Source: Flammula alnicola | Lineage: Eukaryota; Basidiomycota; Agaricomycetes; Agaricales; Strophariaceae | Assembly (NCBI GenBank): GCA_015499995.1 | Contig: JADNRV010000271.1 | Coordinates: forward strand, 1 to 64,000 | Direction: 5' to 3' | DNA: 64,000 nt | Shown: one piece after another, positions 20,971 through 32,869 of the stretch | Numbering within the stretch: position 1 is the stretch's first letter | Layout: each line of letters starts with the position of its first letter | Translations under genes and position numbers: made by a program | The notes under the pieces: model-generated | Seen by the model: the letters and a program-made list of their open reading frames with translations, nothing else | Databases searched by the model: none | Told to the model about the DNA's origin: nothing

Positions 20971-21690
20971 GTGGGTGTGATGGGGCCGAAGAGATGGGTG
21001 AAGGACATTTGGCGTGGTGTCGTTCTTTTGAGTGCTGTGACACAGGTGTATATGCAATGGTGTGAGGAGCAGAGAGCAGTGCGGAAGACAAGAAACCCTG
21101 GGTCAAGGTCATCTCCCCTTAACCTTCAAGCTTCACCCCAGACGCACTTGGAGGCCGCAGGCGGTGCACAATCTTGGTCGTCTTCGATCCTATTCCTAGA
21201 CCAGTATGCGCATGAGCCGTCGTCTGCCCACTTGATGCAGAGTGGGCAATATTCGAGCGCAAAAGTATCGATGGAGCAGAAGCCGCCATTGTTGTCTTCT
21301 GGATCTTATACGCCTTCGTTGTCGTACGAGTGGATTGCCATGCCGTTCGTAGAACTGCTGGAAATTGATGCTGATTCCGAGGGAGAAGGGGATATAACGC
21401 CATTCGCCGTCGCCATAGAAGTTTCAGGGATGTTCCTCCGGCGAGCATTCACGCTCCTGACTATCCGCGGGCCGAACCCTGTCGAGGACGACCAGGGCAT
21501 ATTGCAAGTAATATCTGCCAAGCAATGTACTAGGGCGTTTGGATTTTCAGAGGATGTAGTACTTGGGCTATTGTCCGGAAAGGCGTTGGTCGAGGCAGCG
21601 CCGGGAAGTATACATAGCGTTGCGGGAAATATTGGGGCATGGGATGTTTTATTCAAGGTTCATTCTGTTGCACAGCTACAAACTATCTAA
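20971..21690 (+). other. Unresolved open frame of 239 codons
   Basis: Uninterrupted frame without a recognisable domain. It has basic N-terminal and acidic central parts. The opposite strand (21656 down to 21143) encodes a Ser-rich stretch followed, after one in-frame TAA, by a Cys-rich segment (FCSIDTFALEYCPLCIKW). Which strand is coding cannot be decided from sequence alone. Confidence 0.25.
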
Positions 21691-21925
21691 TCTGATAGGT
21701 AGCAATATATTGATAAACGGACCGCGGGTTAGTTAACCCATCAAAGTCGAGCAAGATCGCTCTAAGTATACTCTATTCTTAAAACTTGGAGCTCGGAGAA
21801 GCATCATCAAAAAATGTCACGATTGCTGTACTTTCTCTTATTCACACTTTTATTTCGAGGGGAATTCTAGTAAGTTACATAAAGGATAAATGACTCCCCA
21901 GCCCCTTCAAGTTATCGTTGCAACT

Positions 21926-23082
21926 TTACAGACATTGGCTGTACTGTGGACAAGGAAAATGAATCAGAAAGGAAGAAAGGCGCAAACAACGCTATATTAC
22001 TCACGTATGCGTTTGCTGCTTGGCATGTGTATGGTGCAGCACAAACTGCATTAAATGTTTCTAAGAACCGATCCTGCAATTTAATAAGTGAATTGACGTA
22101 CCTGTAGGCCCAGTCCAGCCTTGTCCACCGCATTGACCCCAGTGTGCAGCGGTTGCGCCTCCGGCAGGGGCTCCCGTAGAAGCGGGAGGAGTGGAGGTAG
22201 GGGTGGGTCCAGCGACAGTCGTGCCTCCCGCCGAAGCGCTAAGCTTGGCGTTGATGAACGTCAATGCCGCCTGTCCATATTCCGTTCCGTAACCTTGATG
22301 CGTGTTCGCGTCGCTTCCATTGCAGCAGTATGGGTCCGCAGCATCACAGTATGATTGGATTTTGGCGGCAGAGGGACACTGGAAGCCAGCTGGGCGCGGT
22401 GCGAACTAACACAATAGGTATGGCGTCAGCGAGAGCGTCGTAGGGAGAGGAAGAGCTGGTGTGAGAAGGACTTACTCCACTGGCAGTGCATGTACCAACG
22501 TTGTAGGAAAGGCCAGGGATATGGCGAGGGTCGCCCATGAAGATCGCAGCGGCGATCATGTTGACTGCCGAGGCTTGAATGGGGATGGCTGTAGAAGTGA
22601 GCCCTTCGTTGGTATCTCCACCACCGCAAAAAGCGTCGTCCATGATTTGACCACCCTATGTCAATCATAGGAATATAGTCAGTTAACAACGAATTGACAT
22701 AGAAGAAGGCGGGGGGTTGTTTACGCACCTGTGAGTAACCAACGAGAACGAGTTGGGTTTGTGGGCATTGGGTATTGAAGCTGTTGACGGCCGCGGCTAC
22801 AGCGGCAACTCCTTGGACGGCAGAGCTGGCATAGCTGACGTCTCCGCATGAAGCTTGACCACCGCAAGCCGGGTAGACAATTGCTTCAGCAGTGGATCCA
22901 GGGTGGGCGTTGAGAACCAGGTTGACAACGACACCAGCAGTGCCGTACCCCGCAGGTGCTGTGGTCTCGCGGGCACCAAAGATGTGAATGTTGGGGCACG
23001 CTCGCTTTTCGAGTTCAACCGCAGACGCGAAAGTCTGGACGGCGAGGAGGACAAACGATGCAGATAAGAGACGCCTGAACAT
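21926..23082 (-). CDS. CE5 esterase (cutinase / acetylxylan esterase type) with C-terminal CBM1
   Basis: Five exons: 23082-22729, 22655-22476, 22405-22102, 22045-22005 and 21943-21926; 298 residues. A signal peptide (MFRRLLSASFVLLAVQTFAS) is followed by a probable KR processing site. The nucleophile is in GYSQGGQIMDDAFCGGG, joined across intron 1. The Asp is in CDAADPYCCNG and the His in HQGYGTEYG. A Pro/Thr/Gly linker leads to a CBM1: HWGQCGGQGWTGPT, VCAAPYTCQAANAY, then YSQCL encoded by the 18 bp last exon. It is an extracellular plant cell-wall esterase, probably acting on acetylated xylan or cutin. The gene is intact. Confidence 0.92.
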
Positions 23083-24479
23083 TTTGAAGAAAGGCTTGAT
23101 CTGAGTGGATCGGTTAGTTTTCAAGTATACCAAAGAGAAGTCGTTTGCACGCTCACTTTATACTAACTACGGGAAAAAAAAAATTGAACAAGGCAATTCG
23201 TCGGCGCCAGCATTTGGTTGTGACGTATCCATCGAACCGTAGTAAGAAACTAATGTATCGTCGCGTGGATTGTCGCGTGGATTGTCGCATGGCGGACGCG
23301 GTAGTTAATCGGAACGGAACAGGTAGACGACGTTGAAAGACAGCTGTGTCGACTTTGAAAATGAACGTTGGCGGCAAAATAGAATTCCAACCAAAACCTC
23401 CGGAGTCGGCCGCGTGCTCGAGCCTCGGAGCATCTGGCTGATATTTATAGCAATCCGTACTAGTTTGCTTGGACACGAGACCGCGAAAAAGCCAGGAGAA
23501 AGCCACGCGCACGAAATCGACGTATCCAATTGATGACAGACTATGACGGATTTCGCTCCGGATAGAACACCTATTCAATTTCAAGATCAAGGTCTGTCCT
23601 GTTCCTTTTTACTGCTGTTATTCCCATTTGACCTTTGCATGTACTCACATCTGGAGCGAGAAGAAAGCGCGAAAAATCCGAAGTATGGAAGAAACGGAGG
23701 ACAAACCGATCGGAAGTCATGTTAGCCCCTTCCTGATTCATGGAAAGTAAATGAGGTTTATGGAGAGCTGGGACGTACCAAATGCTACGAAGAGTTTTAT
23801 TATCATTAAGAGACTGAACAACCCTGAGGGCCGGTCTAACCTGATAGTTAAAGGCCTTTTTCCGAGTCCAGATGCGCGTACTACGGTCGGTTTGCGGCCA
23901 CAGTTTCTGTCCTCCGTGCGAATGCAGGTTGGCTGCCCCATCATACAAGGCTATCCAAGCAAACTCACCACCAAAATATCTTCAGCCGTTAGACCGCCTG
24001 GAGTGGGCCAATAACATTGGAGATGCGAAGCAACCACGGTGGAATAGGACCAACGAATTGGGACATGGCCAGCAGGATTCCGCGATGATTTTCCTTGAAA
24101 AAGTGGACGGCACAGCGACGGAGACCGAATGAAGGAGGTGAATAACTAGGGCGGCTTAGGGTAGCTTAGGATTAGGGGTATGAACTAGGCTGACATATTA
24201 TTGGAGCCATATGGACAATAGTAGAGTACTTGCCATATTCATGCACTGCGTTCCAAAATCCCAGCCATTCCCTAGTACGCTAAGTCTTCATGGAAGCAGG
24301 CTGTCGTCCTCAACGATTGCAAAGGTTTCCGCATAAGTAATATTAATCATCTCTAGTTGGAGCCATCAAAATCGTATATATACGACCACCTTGTTGGGAA
24401 ATAAATTCAATCATAAATCTAAAACGAAGAGCATTCGCGTAGAGTATATATTTAAAAAAAAAACAGGGAACAGAGCAAC
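23083..24479. other. Intergenic region, no supported gene
   Basis: Short frames on both strands without domains. A GCATTCGCGTAGAG motif at about 24431 resembles the element end seen elsewhere. Confidence 0.5.
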
Positions 24480-24924
24480 TTCGTCAAGATGGCTGATTGT
24501 TCGCTGCGCCGTAGAGTGCGGAGACGTAATAATTATCCAGGTTCTGCCCGAATTCACGCCTTCCGAGCTCCTCTCCTGCCAGCTCACGAACAAACGCCTG
24601 CACACCCTCAAGGCCTCAGGTCTCATCAACAATTTTTCCTCTGTGCGTCAATGGGTAAGTACAACGCAGCCCACTGCATGTCTCCGCTCTCGTAGAAGAC
24701 AGCCCATGCTCTACGCTCCCCGCCGCCGAGAGACTGTCAGCATTCCCTCCGAGTCCGTCGAGCAGCGAACTTGGGGGCACGGTCGCTCGTCGAGCCCGGA
24801 GTCATTGCGCACGTCTAGCCGGGGGTGTACGACCTCCCGGGTGTCAATGGCGTGTACCTTTGCAGTGAGCAACGGCTACGAGGCGTGCGTTGCACCGCAT
24901 TATATATTTGAGATTGCCGCGTAG
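24480..24924 (+). pseudogene. Possible F-box protein fragment
   Basis: From about 24530 the frame reads IQVLPEFTPSELLSCQLTNK, then LHTLKASGLI, resembling the N-terminal F-box of a basidiomycete family. Downstream sequence becomes uninformative and no continuation is found. Treated as a fragment. Confidence 0.35.
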
Positions 24925-26223
24925 CGAGGGCGGACGAGGCGAAATGTATGGGGGACGATTGAGGTGGACAGGACAGCAGTGGATATATGTCGGGCGCGGT
25001 GTCTTTATGAGCATGATTTGGTTGCTTTTGTTACGACGCGCTTTTTTTTTTTCGTATCACTGCTGATGCATGATGGTAAGTGTCGACAGATTGAAGCGGA
25101 TTTATCTAGTCTGCGACTGGGTATTAATATTTAGTATTTAGTGGTGATTTCTGAAGGTAGTAGTGGTAGTGGTATGTCTGACCGTTCGAAATGACAAGCT
25201 TAAGGTCATCTATGTAGAACTTTGCAGCTTCGAATGTCATGTCCCAGATCAGTGACTCCTGAGCGCTGCCCCCGACGAAAGCATGGTAGGGGAGTCGGGT
25301 TCTGGTTTCGAATTACATATCTATCGGGGCACCTTGGAGCATTCAAGGGGTACATAATACCATACGTTTTCCGCAAAAAGTCTTCCCTGACATCCACTCT
25401 TTCAGGTTGGTAGGCTGGCTCGCTGAAGCTGCATGTTGATTCAGGTTGTTGCATGCACAGATAAGTGAAGACAGGAGCATGAACGAAGAAGACGCCAGTG
25501 GCTTGGAAACGGGAAGGAAACAGGAGGAAGATTGTTTTGGCAGAGCGCGATAAAGTACACGAGCGAGCCACGATTGAGGGTACAGAGTTTAGTTGCCTTG
25601 AGGGAGGAAGGCTTTCCGTAAACACGTGTGTCAGTCTTCCCTCGGTGCGGGCCGACGGCGGACGCTGTATGGATAATGGCTGAAGCCATGAGCCAATCAA
25701 CGACAGGCACCCTGATCGGGTTGCTCCACGACGCCGCGCACTATCCTCATGTCCCAAGGCTATTAGAACGGTAGCCTTGTAACCTTTCTCTCTTTCATAG
25801 ACTCCACTATAGACGCTAGACTTGAAGACACCTACACGATAGAAGATAGAAGACACGATAGATAGACGATAGAAGATAATAGGTGGGTACCACGGTCGAC
25901 ATCATCTTTCGTCATGCACACTCCACTCACCGACTCTTTCCAGACTTTTCCGTTCCTCTTATCTCTGCCACACTCCACCGTCGTTCCTCCAAGAAAGAGT
26001 GCGACCTACATTTGTTCCTATTTCGTGCCACACGCACTGGCCCAGCCACGTTTGCAACACGTCTAAGACTCGACTCTCAACCATTACCACCACAACCCTG
26101 CTTTACGACACACACACACTATTATCTCAAAGAAACATTGTTCTTCGAACAGTCGTGCCACATAACTCCGTGTCAGCTATATAGATAGCTCTGGCCCAGA
26201 CACACATCTCCATCACCACCAAC
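24925..26223. other. Intergenic / upstream region of the low-complexity gene
   Basis: A 216-codon frame on the minus strand (25206-25856) has no recognisable domain and is not called. The 300 bases before 26224 are C/T-rich with ACACAC runs, as often seen upstream of basidiomycete start codons. Confidence 0.45.
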
Positions 26224-29200
26224 ATGGCATCGACAGCTTCTCCGCTGCCCTCGCCCGCATCAGCCTCCTCATCCACCCTCATCTCCACACCCCTTCCCTC
26301 AAAGGACACCATCGACATCGACATCGACATCGTCAACCCCCCTCCATCTGACACCAACTACAACGACTCACACTTATCAACGCCCACCACCCAGCCCCTC
26401 CCGCACCGGCCCTCCCCGAAGCCCGTGTACCCCTCCAACCGGCCTCTCCGATCCACGCTCAACAACTCCTCGTCCACATCGACGCTCAACCTCAACGCCT
26501 CCCCGTCCCAGACGCGCATGAGCGGAAAGGGGTTCATCGAGCCGCATCATAGTAACGTCCCGCGCCGCACGAGGAGGCCGACGACGACTGCCCCGCTGGG
26601 ACTCGGCGGTGTCTCGGGCTCTATGCCGCAGGAGAAGGAGGAGGCGCCCTATCCATCCCCGTCCCCACCCCGCTCGTCCATCCCCGACCCACCGCCATCG
26701 GATGAGACCAGCGGCGCGAGCCTGTCCATCTCCACGTCTGCGTCTGCGCCTATCGCGTCTTTCACTCGCCCGCCTCTCCATCCTCGTCTTTCCAATTCAA
26801 CCCCTACGCCCGTGTTTCAGACATACCGCGCCTCGCCTGGGGCGCCGTATAGCACCCCTATCCCCTCCGCTGCTTCCTCTCCCCCTCCTCGTCCGCCTCC
26901 TGCGCCCTTTTCGTCTCCTCCTCTACCTCTGGCGCCGCTCGCCGTAGGCCCACACACCCCCGACCACCTCGACCTCGCCGACGCTGCAGAGTCAGAGTCC
27001 ATCCACCTCGTCTCTCTGCGTCTGCCTCCAACAACACCCGCTCGAGACGGACGTGGAGGTGGAGCCCCAGTGCAGACCCCGAAAGGACACCTGACGCCGC
27101 ACAGCGCGAATTTGCCGCGCAGGCATCGGCCTGCACACGGACAGCGTGGACACCATGGACAGCGTGGACAGCGAGGTGGGGGGCGGGGCGGTGTCGAGAG
27201 GAATGGGAAGGACGAGAACGACGCTGCCCAAACCCAAACCCAAATGAGAGACGACTTGGGCTTGGACCGTCAGCTAAAGCAAGAGTCAAAGCTCGCGTCT
27301 CCTTCCTCGGACCCAGACCCGGACCCGGACCAACCCACCCAACCTCGCCCGCTCACCCGGCGCGATACCCTCAAATCGATCCGCGCACAAGCGGATAGGG
27401 AGAGGAGGGCGAGGAGGGAGAGGATGTGTTTGCAGCGCGTGGGTAGGCCCGATGTGGTTGGGGTTGAGGTCGAGGTTGGGTTTTTGGAGGAGGTTGAGGT
27501 TGGGATTGAGGTTGAGGTTGAGCTGGAGGTTGGGTTTTTGGATGAAGCGTTGGATGTGGGGGGTGTAGGGATGGATTTTAAGGAGGAGGTTGGCGTCGAG
27601 GTGATGATGCGTGGAGGTGCGGAGGCGGAGAGCGGTGGTGCGCATGAAGGAGAGGCAGAGAAACGACAGGCGCCGCCTTACGTCCTCCTGTACGTCGTCG
27701 ACTCCGAGTCCGAGTCCGAGTTTGAGTGCGATTTGGGGGCTGAGAGCGACTTGGCCGATTCCTCCTCCTCCTCCTACGGCAGCTCTGCATCAGGCTCTGG
27801 CTCTTCGTACACCGACGCGTCCGGCAAACACTCATCATCCTCCGCCTCTGCCTCCCAGCAGAAACCCGCCCCAGACAAACAACACGCCAAGGAACACGCC
27901 AAACAACACGCCGCGGAACACGCAGCAGCCCCCAAGCCCATGCCCTTGCCCAAGCCCACACGCCCCCGCCCCCGCGCGCAGCGCCACGAACTCCGCCTCC
28001 CACTCCCACTTGACGCCACCGCCTGGATAGACGGCACCCCCGCGCTCGCGGAGGCGCAGATCCGTGCGGGGTGTGTGTTTATCGAGGGTGTTGGGCTTGG
28101 TGTTGGTCTTGGTCTTGGTGCAGGTCTTGGTGAAGGTGCGGGTTCGGCAGAGGAGGAGGAGGAGGAGGAGTCCGCGAGTGCGAGTGCGAGTGCGAGTGCG
28201 AGTGCGAGTGCGTATCTGGGCGACGCCGAGGTATCGTCTGGCCTGCTGTCCAAGCCCAAGCCCATGCCGAATACACGGAAAGGGAAAGCCAGCAGGAAAG
28301 AGGAGAAGACACCACAGAACACCACACAGACGCGGAAGCACAAGCAGAAGAGAGCACCCCCGCGCGTGGTGCGCATACTCACCCCGCGCGCAAGGCCGGA
28401 GGACGCGATGGGCGTTGCGGTGTGTTATTTGGCGTATGCGGGGGGGTGGGCGATGGGTGGTGGTGGTGGCGTGTTTGGGGAGGATTTGGGTGGGTGGGAA
28501 GGGGAGGAGGAACAGGAGGAGGAACAGGAAGGGAAGGAGGGGGAGGAGGGGACAAAGCCAGGCGCGAGACGGCGGCGGGGCTCGGTCGCTGTGCCTGGAC
28601 CGCGCCTGCTTGGCGTCGCCGACGGCCGTGGGGATGTCGCAGTTGACGTTGATGTCGGTGTCGATGATGTCCTTAACCAACAACCTGCACGCGAATTCGA
28701 AGAACACGACGCCGACGCAGACGCATACACCCCCGCGCACCGCCTCATGATGCACCTCCTGGACGAGGGCGAGTGGCTCGCGCGCGGGCGGCTGTGGGAG
28801 GCGCGTGCGTCGGCGATTGGCGCGAGCTTGGGCTTGGGCACGCCTGTTGACGTCGGCGTTGGCGGTGGGCCTGGCGGAGCTGCCCCCTCACCCCTCTCGG
28901 CCGTTATGAATGTGAATGTGAATGTGACCACGGATGCGGAGCTGCATGGGAGAGGAAGGAAGAGGGACAAGGATAAGAAGGCGGTGCGGGAGAGGGAGTA
29001 CGGCGAGGAGGGGGAGATTGGGGATGGGGAGGGGGATGAGGAGGGATCGGTTGATGAGGAGGAGGAGGATGACGACGAGATGGGGACGGAAGTTGGCGAT
29101 GCAGATGGAGATGCAGATGGAGAGGAGGAGGCGGGGTCGGCAGGCGCGAGGGTGGACAGTCACAGCGGTGATGCAGATGCAGATGCGGATGCGGACCAGA

Positions 29201-29622
29201 CTCAGCGAGGAAGGAAACACAAACACGAGAGGGCAGGTGCGGAGTGGCGCGGCGTCCCTATGCCAGATAGAGTCGAGGTCGAGGTGGGCGCGTCCTCTGC
29301 CGAAGCCGAGGCAGAAGCGGAGGCGGCGCTGTCCCGAACCCTCCAGGACATAGCGAAGGATCTCGTCATCGAGGACAAGTCCAAATCAGAATCCAAATCG
29401 CGCGCTGGAGAAAAGTCGCAGCACCGACAGGACCAGCGCAGGGCGCTGGTCCACGAGAAAGCGAGGGTTGTGCGGAGGGTGGAGAGAAAGCGGCAGAGAG
29501 CGAAGGAGAGGGAGAGGGAGAGAGCGTATAAGGGGATACGGGATGAGTGGCGCGGTGTGCTTTCGTATGAGGGGCTGAAGAGGCTTGGGGCGGAGGTGTG
29601 GAGTCCGGCTGCGAGGAATTGA
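26224..29622 (+). CDS. Large low-complexity protein (1,132 aa), family unknown
   Basis: A single uninterrupted frame opening MASTASPLPSPASASSSTL. Most of it is disordered: Pro/Ser-rich to residue 270, a VGVEVEVGFLEEVEVG repeat tract near 410-460, an ESASASASASAS tract near 645, and Asp/Glu-rich stretches near 930-1000. Two islands look ordered: about 595-620 (LRLPLPLDATAWIDG) and 710-740 (VRILTPRARPEDAMGVAVCY). The latter resembles a block in the protein at 52949-54094. Codon use is very GC- and purine-biased in the tracts, and several shadow frames stay open because of it. I cannot assign a function. Confidence 0.7.
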   Translation: MASTASPLPSPASASSSTLISTPLPSKDTIDIDIDIVNPPPSDTNYNDSHLSTPTTQPLPHRPSPKPVYPSNRPLRSTLNNSSSTSTLNLNASPSQTRMSGKGFIEPHHSNVPRRTRRPTTTAPLGLGGVSGSMPQEKEEAPYPSPSPPRSSIPDPPPSDETSGASLSISTSASAPIASFTRPPLHPRLSNSTPTPVFQTYRASPGAPYSTPIPSAASSPPPRPPPAPFSSPPLPLAPLAVGPHTPDHLDLADAAESESIHLVSLRLPPTTPARDGRGGGAPVQTPKGHLTPHSANLPRRHRPAHGQRGHHGQRGQRGGGRGGVERNGKDENDAAQTQTQMRDDLGLDRQLKQESKLASPSSDPDPDPDQPTQPRPLTRRDTLKSIRAQADRERRARRERMCLQRVGRPDVVGVEVEVGFLEEVEVGIEVEVELEVGFLDEALDVGGVGMDFKEEVGVEVMMRGGAEAESGGAHEGEAEKRQAPPYVLLYVVDSESESEFECDLGAESDLADSSSSSYGSSASGSGSSYTDASGKHSSSSASASQQKPAPDKQHAKEHAKQHAAEHAAAPKPMPLPKPTRPRPRAQRHELRLPLPLDATAWIDGTPALAEAQIRAGCVFIEGVGLGVGLGLGAGLGEGAGSAEEEEEEESASASASASASASAYLGDAEVSSGLLSKPKPMPNTRKGKASRKEEKTPQNTTQTRKHKQKRAPPRVVRILTPRARPEDAMGVAVCYLAYAGGWAMGGGGGVFGEDLGGWEGEEEQEEEQEGKEGEEGTKPGARRRRGSVAVPGPRLLGVADGRGDVAVDVDVGVDDVLNQQPAREFEEHDADADAYTPAHRLMMHLLDEGEWLARGRLWEARASAIGASLGLGTPVDVGVGGGPGGAAPSPLSAVMNVNVNVTTDAELHGRGRKRDKDKKAVREREYGEEGEIGDGEGDEEGSVDEEEEDDDEMGTEVGDADGDADGEEEAGSAGARVDSHSGDADADADADQTQRGRKHKHERAGAEWRGVPMPDRVEVEVGASSAEAEAEAEAALSRTLQDIAKDLVIEDKSKSESKSRAGEKSQHRQDQRRALVHEKARVVRRVERKRQRAKERERERAYKGIRDEWRGVLSYEGLKRLGAEVWSPAARN

Positions 29623-31790
29623 GGAATCGACAAGTGGTTTGTCTCTGTTGACCCTCTCTCTCTCGAGGATATTACACCTTTTTTGGTCGCTGTACTTACA
29701 TGCTGTATAAGTTATTTAAACTTGTGATTGTTATTATTGTATCGATAGATTTCCGTTTTTCCATTTCGTCGGTTGTCCTTTGCTTGCTTGCATCAGTTAG
29801 GCTTGGTTGCCGTCAATGTTAACTCTTAAGTACGCACATCGTCACCGTTCGTTGTGTTTGTTATCAATAGATTATCATTGTGCCTTCGACTGGTGAAAGG
29901 ATGGCTTAGATGGTAGATTAGATTAGATTGCCTATGGCTGTGCGTATGCTGATGCAAAATGATACCAACTGAGAACTCACACTGGAACGCCCATTGCGTT
30001 ACTTACATCCTCCTACTCAGTCCAACATCGTAACCTCAAGGTAAACGATATCGATCACCTCTTCTGATCTGCGTGCGCTGATACTCAGTGGTAATAGTAT
30101 AAAAAAACCCGTTGTTTAAATTGCTATGGCCTGACCCGATACCATTCTGGAACAGTTCAACATTGTCGACCGCTCTACGATGGACGAAAGAGAAGTTTAC
30201 GGGCCATACAATACCCTGTTGACGCATCTCTCCCTCACCCCGAACACTCAAAAGGTGAGGGGGTTGGTGGCAGAGGTCAAAACTATGTGCCAGGGAATCA
30301 CAGCGTGAGCAGACAGCCTTACACGTGCATTAATACTACAAGTGGGTGGTGTTCTGCCTCTCGAGCGTCATCCTACGCATGTACTTCCTCCCACGAGGCA
30401 GCTAAACTTTGTACCCTGAGTCAGTCCTGTCTACACGGTCAATGGTCTGCGCGGAAATTTCCCGCGGGCACCGGCGCAAGCAGCCTGAGGGCCAGCCTAA
30501 AGGTTACTTACAGTTTGATCTGGCAGCAACTCACGTTTTTAAATCTCAGTCGGCTGACGGTCACTGAGCGTAGGCTGCCTGCGATCTCGGCTAACAGCCT
30601 GCGGGTAGCTTGAAGGTCGATTAGTATGCACTATACCGCATTTGGTACAAACTCCGAGACCACAATCCTGGTCCATTCACGAAAATGAGCTTAAATTCAA
30701 TATTTATTGCACCTGCACGGCGTATGTACCACGAGAACAGGAGGGAAACAACAACAGGGACATAATGTAATATGAATATGGCAAGACTAGGTAGTAGGAA
30801 CTTCCAGCGAAGATAAATCAAACCGGGTCGAGGCGGTATCGTGACGTGGCGCCGTTTGAGAACAACCTCTCGCCATTGCTTGAAAGCATGTCTATATGAT
30901 GATGAGACCTCTATCTATCATGAACAGGGGTAATGAAAGAACTTACACCGGGGCGGATGTCTTCGATGACCATAATTGAAGGTCTTCCGAGTCAAGCTTG
31001 TGCTGACACCTTGGGGCCAAAAGTGATACCATTGGAGGTCAGAAGAGGGGGCTGAGGGCTACTCAAGCACGGAGGGAGGAAGGATGGATGGGCAGCGGAG
31101 AGCAAGGGGGAGGAGGGAGTCAGAACCGAAGGACTTGTGTGTTGGTTGAAGTTCAACATGGAGGGAGAGGACAAGTTTGCTGGCAGTCACAGCGTGATGT
31201 GAAGGCGGAAATTTCTTCAAGTCCACAAGCGACGCGCTGCCCGGAGCTAGCCGTGCATGGGAACGGCAGTCTGTAGGCAGAGTACAAGCAAATATACACG
31301 CTACGTACAAGCACAGTCTGTAGATGATGTACTGGTGGTGTTTGCTGGCAGCCAATGGTTTAAATACACGAGAAGCTTATAGGTCAATTTACGCTCTGCT
31401 TACAGGCTAGCTAACAGGTCACCTGCAAGTTGCTCGGCCTACGGGTGACCTGCGCGTGAACCATTGGCTGTGTAGCTGGCATCGTAATTCTTCTCCCTCC
31501 TTGCATTTATTTAATTTCCCGTGCCGCCAATGATGAATAGATCGTGACAACACACTCTTCGTTGGCCTTTTACCCACACACGTACGTATAATATCGTGGC
31601 ATCTCATCAACATGTCATACCCATGCCCCTAAAAATTCATCCGACCCCCCTCAGTCTGCCGTCGTCGTCTGATCCTGCACACCGATGCTCCGGTTGCGCA
31701 AACCAACTTATCTGACATCCCCATAATCTCCAACTGTAATATAATTAATGCAGAATAGCACTCGTACAACACCGACTGAATCGAACTCTA
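29623..31790. other. Long intergenic region without a supported gene
   Basis: 2.2 kb with only short, domain-free frames. It contains a (GATTA)n block at 29914-29929. It also has loosely repeated stretches of CAGCCT/AGCTAGCCTG type at 30470-30610 and 31400-31450, which may be decayed repeats. Confidence 0.5.
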
Positions 31791-32863
31791 CTAGTACCAA
31801 GACACCTCCGGATGCGCGTCCCGAAGATGTGCTTTGAACGTTGCTTCGCAATTGAAAATCGTATCGCAAATCATACACGTTATTCGATTAACGCCCAGAT
31901 GTTTGCCCCTGATATGGAGGGCAAGACCGACACCCTTGAATTGCATGGCGGATTTACAACCTTCCCACAGACAGGGGTTTTTAACGTTGAGCGTGACGGC
32001 CACGCCGTGGCGGGTCCGAAGGTGCTCTACGAGATCGGAATTGGCGGCGTGGTCGAAGACTGCGCTGCAGCGGCCGCCTTTCCACTGGCAAACGGCCTCA
32101 CCCTTTAGGTTCGGGTGGTGAGCAAATGATCTCCATTGAGTGGCATTAGGTGGGGGCACTTGCACCGGCTCGACTTGAACTTGGGAGAGGTTGGAAACAT
32201 AGGACACTTGCTGTAAGTCATTGCGAGCATGGCCATGGCCGTCGGAGGAGGATCTAGTTGACGCATGTGCGTGAGGTGCCGTAGTTTGGTGCGGTGCAAA
32301 ATTATGACCTCCAGTAACATGATGGACATTGTCGGCACTATTGTATGGCATTGTCCGTTTTGAACTTTTCGAATGTCTGGATGCCCCGCCGTGGTCCGGC
32401 ATGTCGTATGGGCCAACATTGTCATAATAAAGTCGAGGGTCTTGCGACGAAGAACGTTCAGGGGGATGGTTTTGAGTATAGCTTGTCCTCATGGGAAGGT
32501 TGCCAACAACTGTACGCTGAGGGTGATGAGGAATGGGTTCGACCCGGAATTGATTCTGGAGGACAAGTCGAATTGAAGTGGAATCAATTTCAGTTGATGT
32601 AGCTTCTAGAATTTGCAAAACTTACCCCAGTGGAATACTGCTGAACGAAAGGTCCAGGACCAGACTGTGACGCATGTGCACGAACTGCAGTATGCGTATG
32701 AGCACCGGTATGTGCAGAATAGTGCATATGTTCTTGGCTAATTACGGGGACGTTATAAACTTATAATTAGCGGCAGCGAGCTACATGAAAGGACTCGGAC
32801 TTACCCAGTGGCCACATTAAGGGGTACTTTGCCGGAGAAGTGTCTGTCATTGTAATGTGCCAT
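31791..32863 (-). CDS. C2H2-like zinc-finger protein, type 2, copy A (3 exons)
   Basis: Exons 32863-32805, 32737-32626 and 32555-31791, 311 residues starting MAHYNDRHFSGKVPLNV. The N-terminal 190 residues are His/Ser/Gln-rich and disordered. Three fingers follow: CQWKGGRCSAVFDHAANSDL with HLRTRH, CLWEGCKSAMQF with HIRGKH, and CMICDTIFNCEATFKAHLRD with H. This arrangement resembles fungal regulators with long C-C spacing in the first fingers. A paralogue lies at 58011-58986. It is transcribed the same way as Gal80-like copy 3. Confidence 0.8.
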
Positions 32864-32869
32864 GATGGA

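Noticed and set aside
25206..25856. 216-codon minus-strand ORF
   Set aside because: No domain and irregular composition; it lies in the probable upstream region of the gene at 26224.
26377..29633. Many long frames on both strands over the low-complexity gene
   Set aside because: They exist because of strong GC and codon-phase bias in tandem repeats; only the 1,132-codon frame spans the region.
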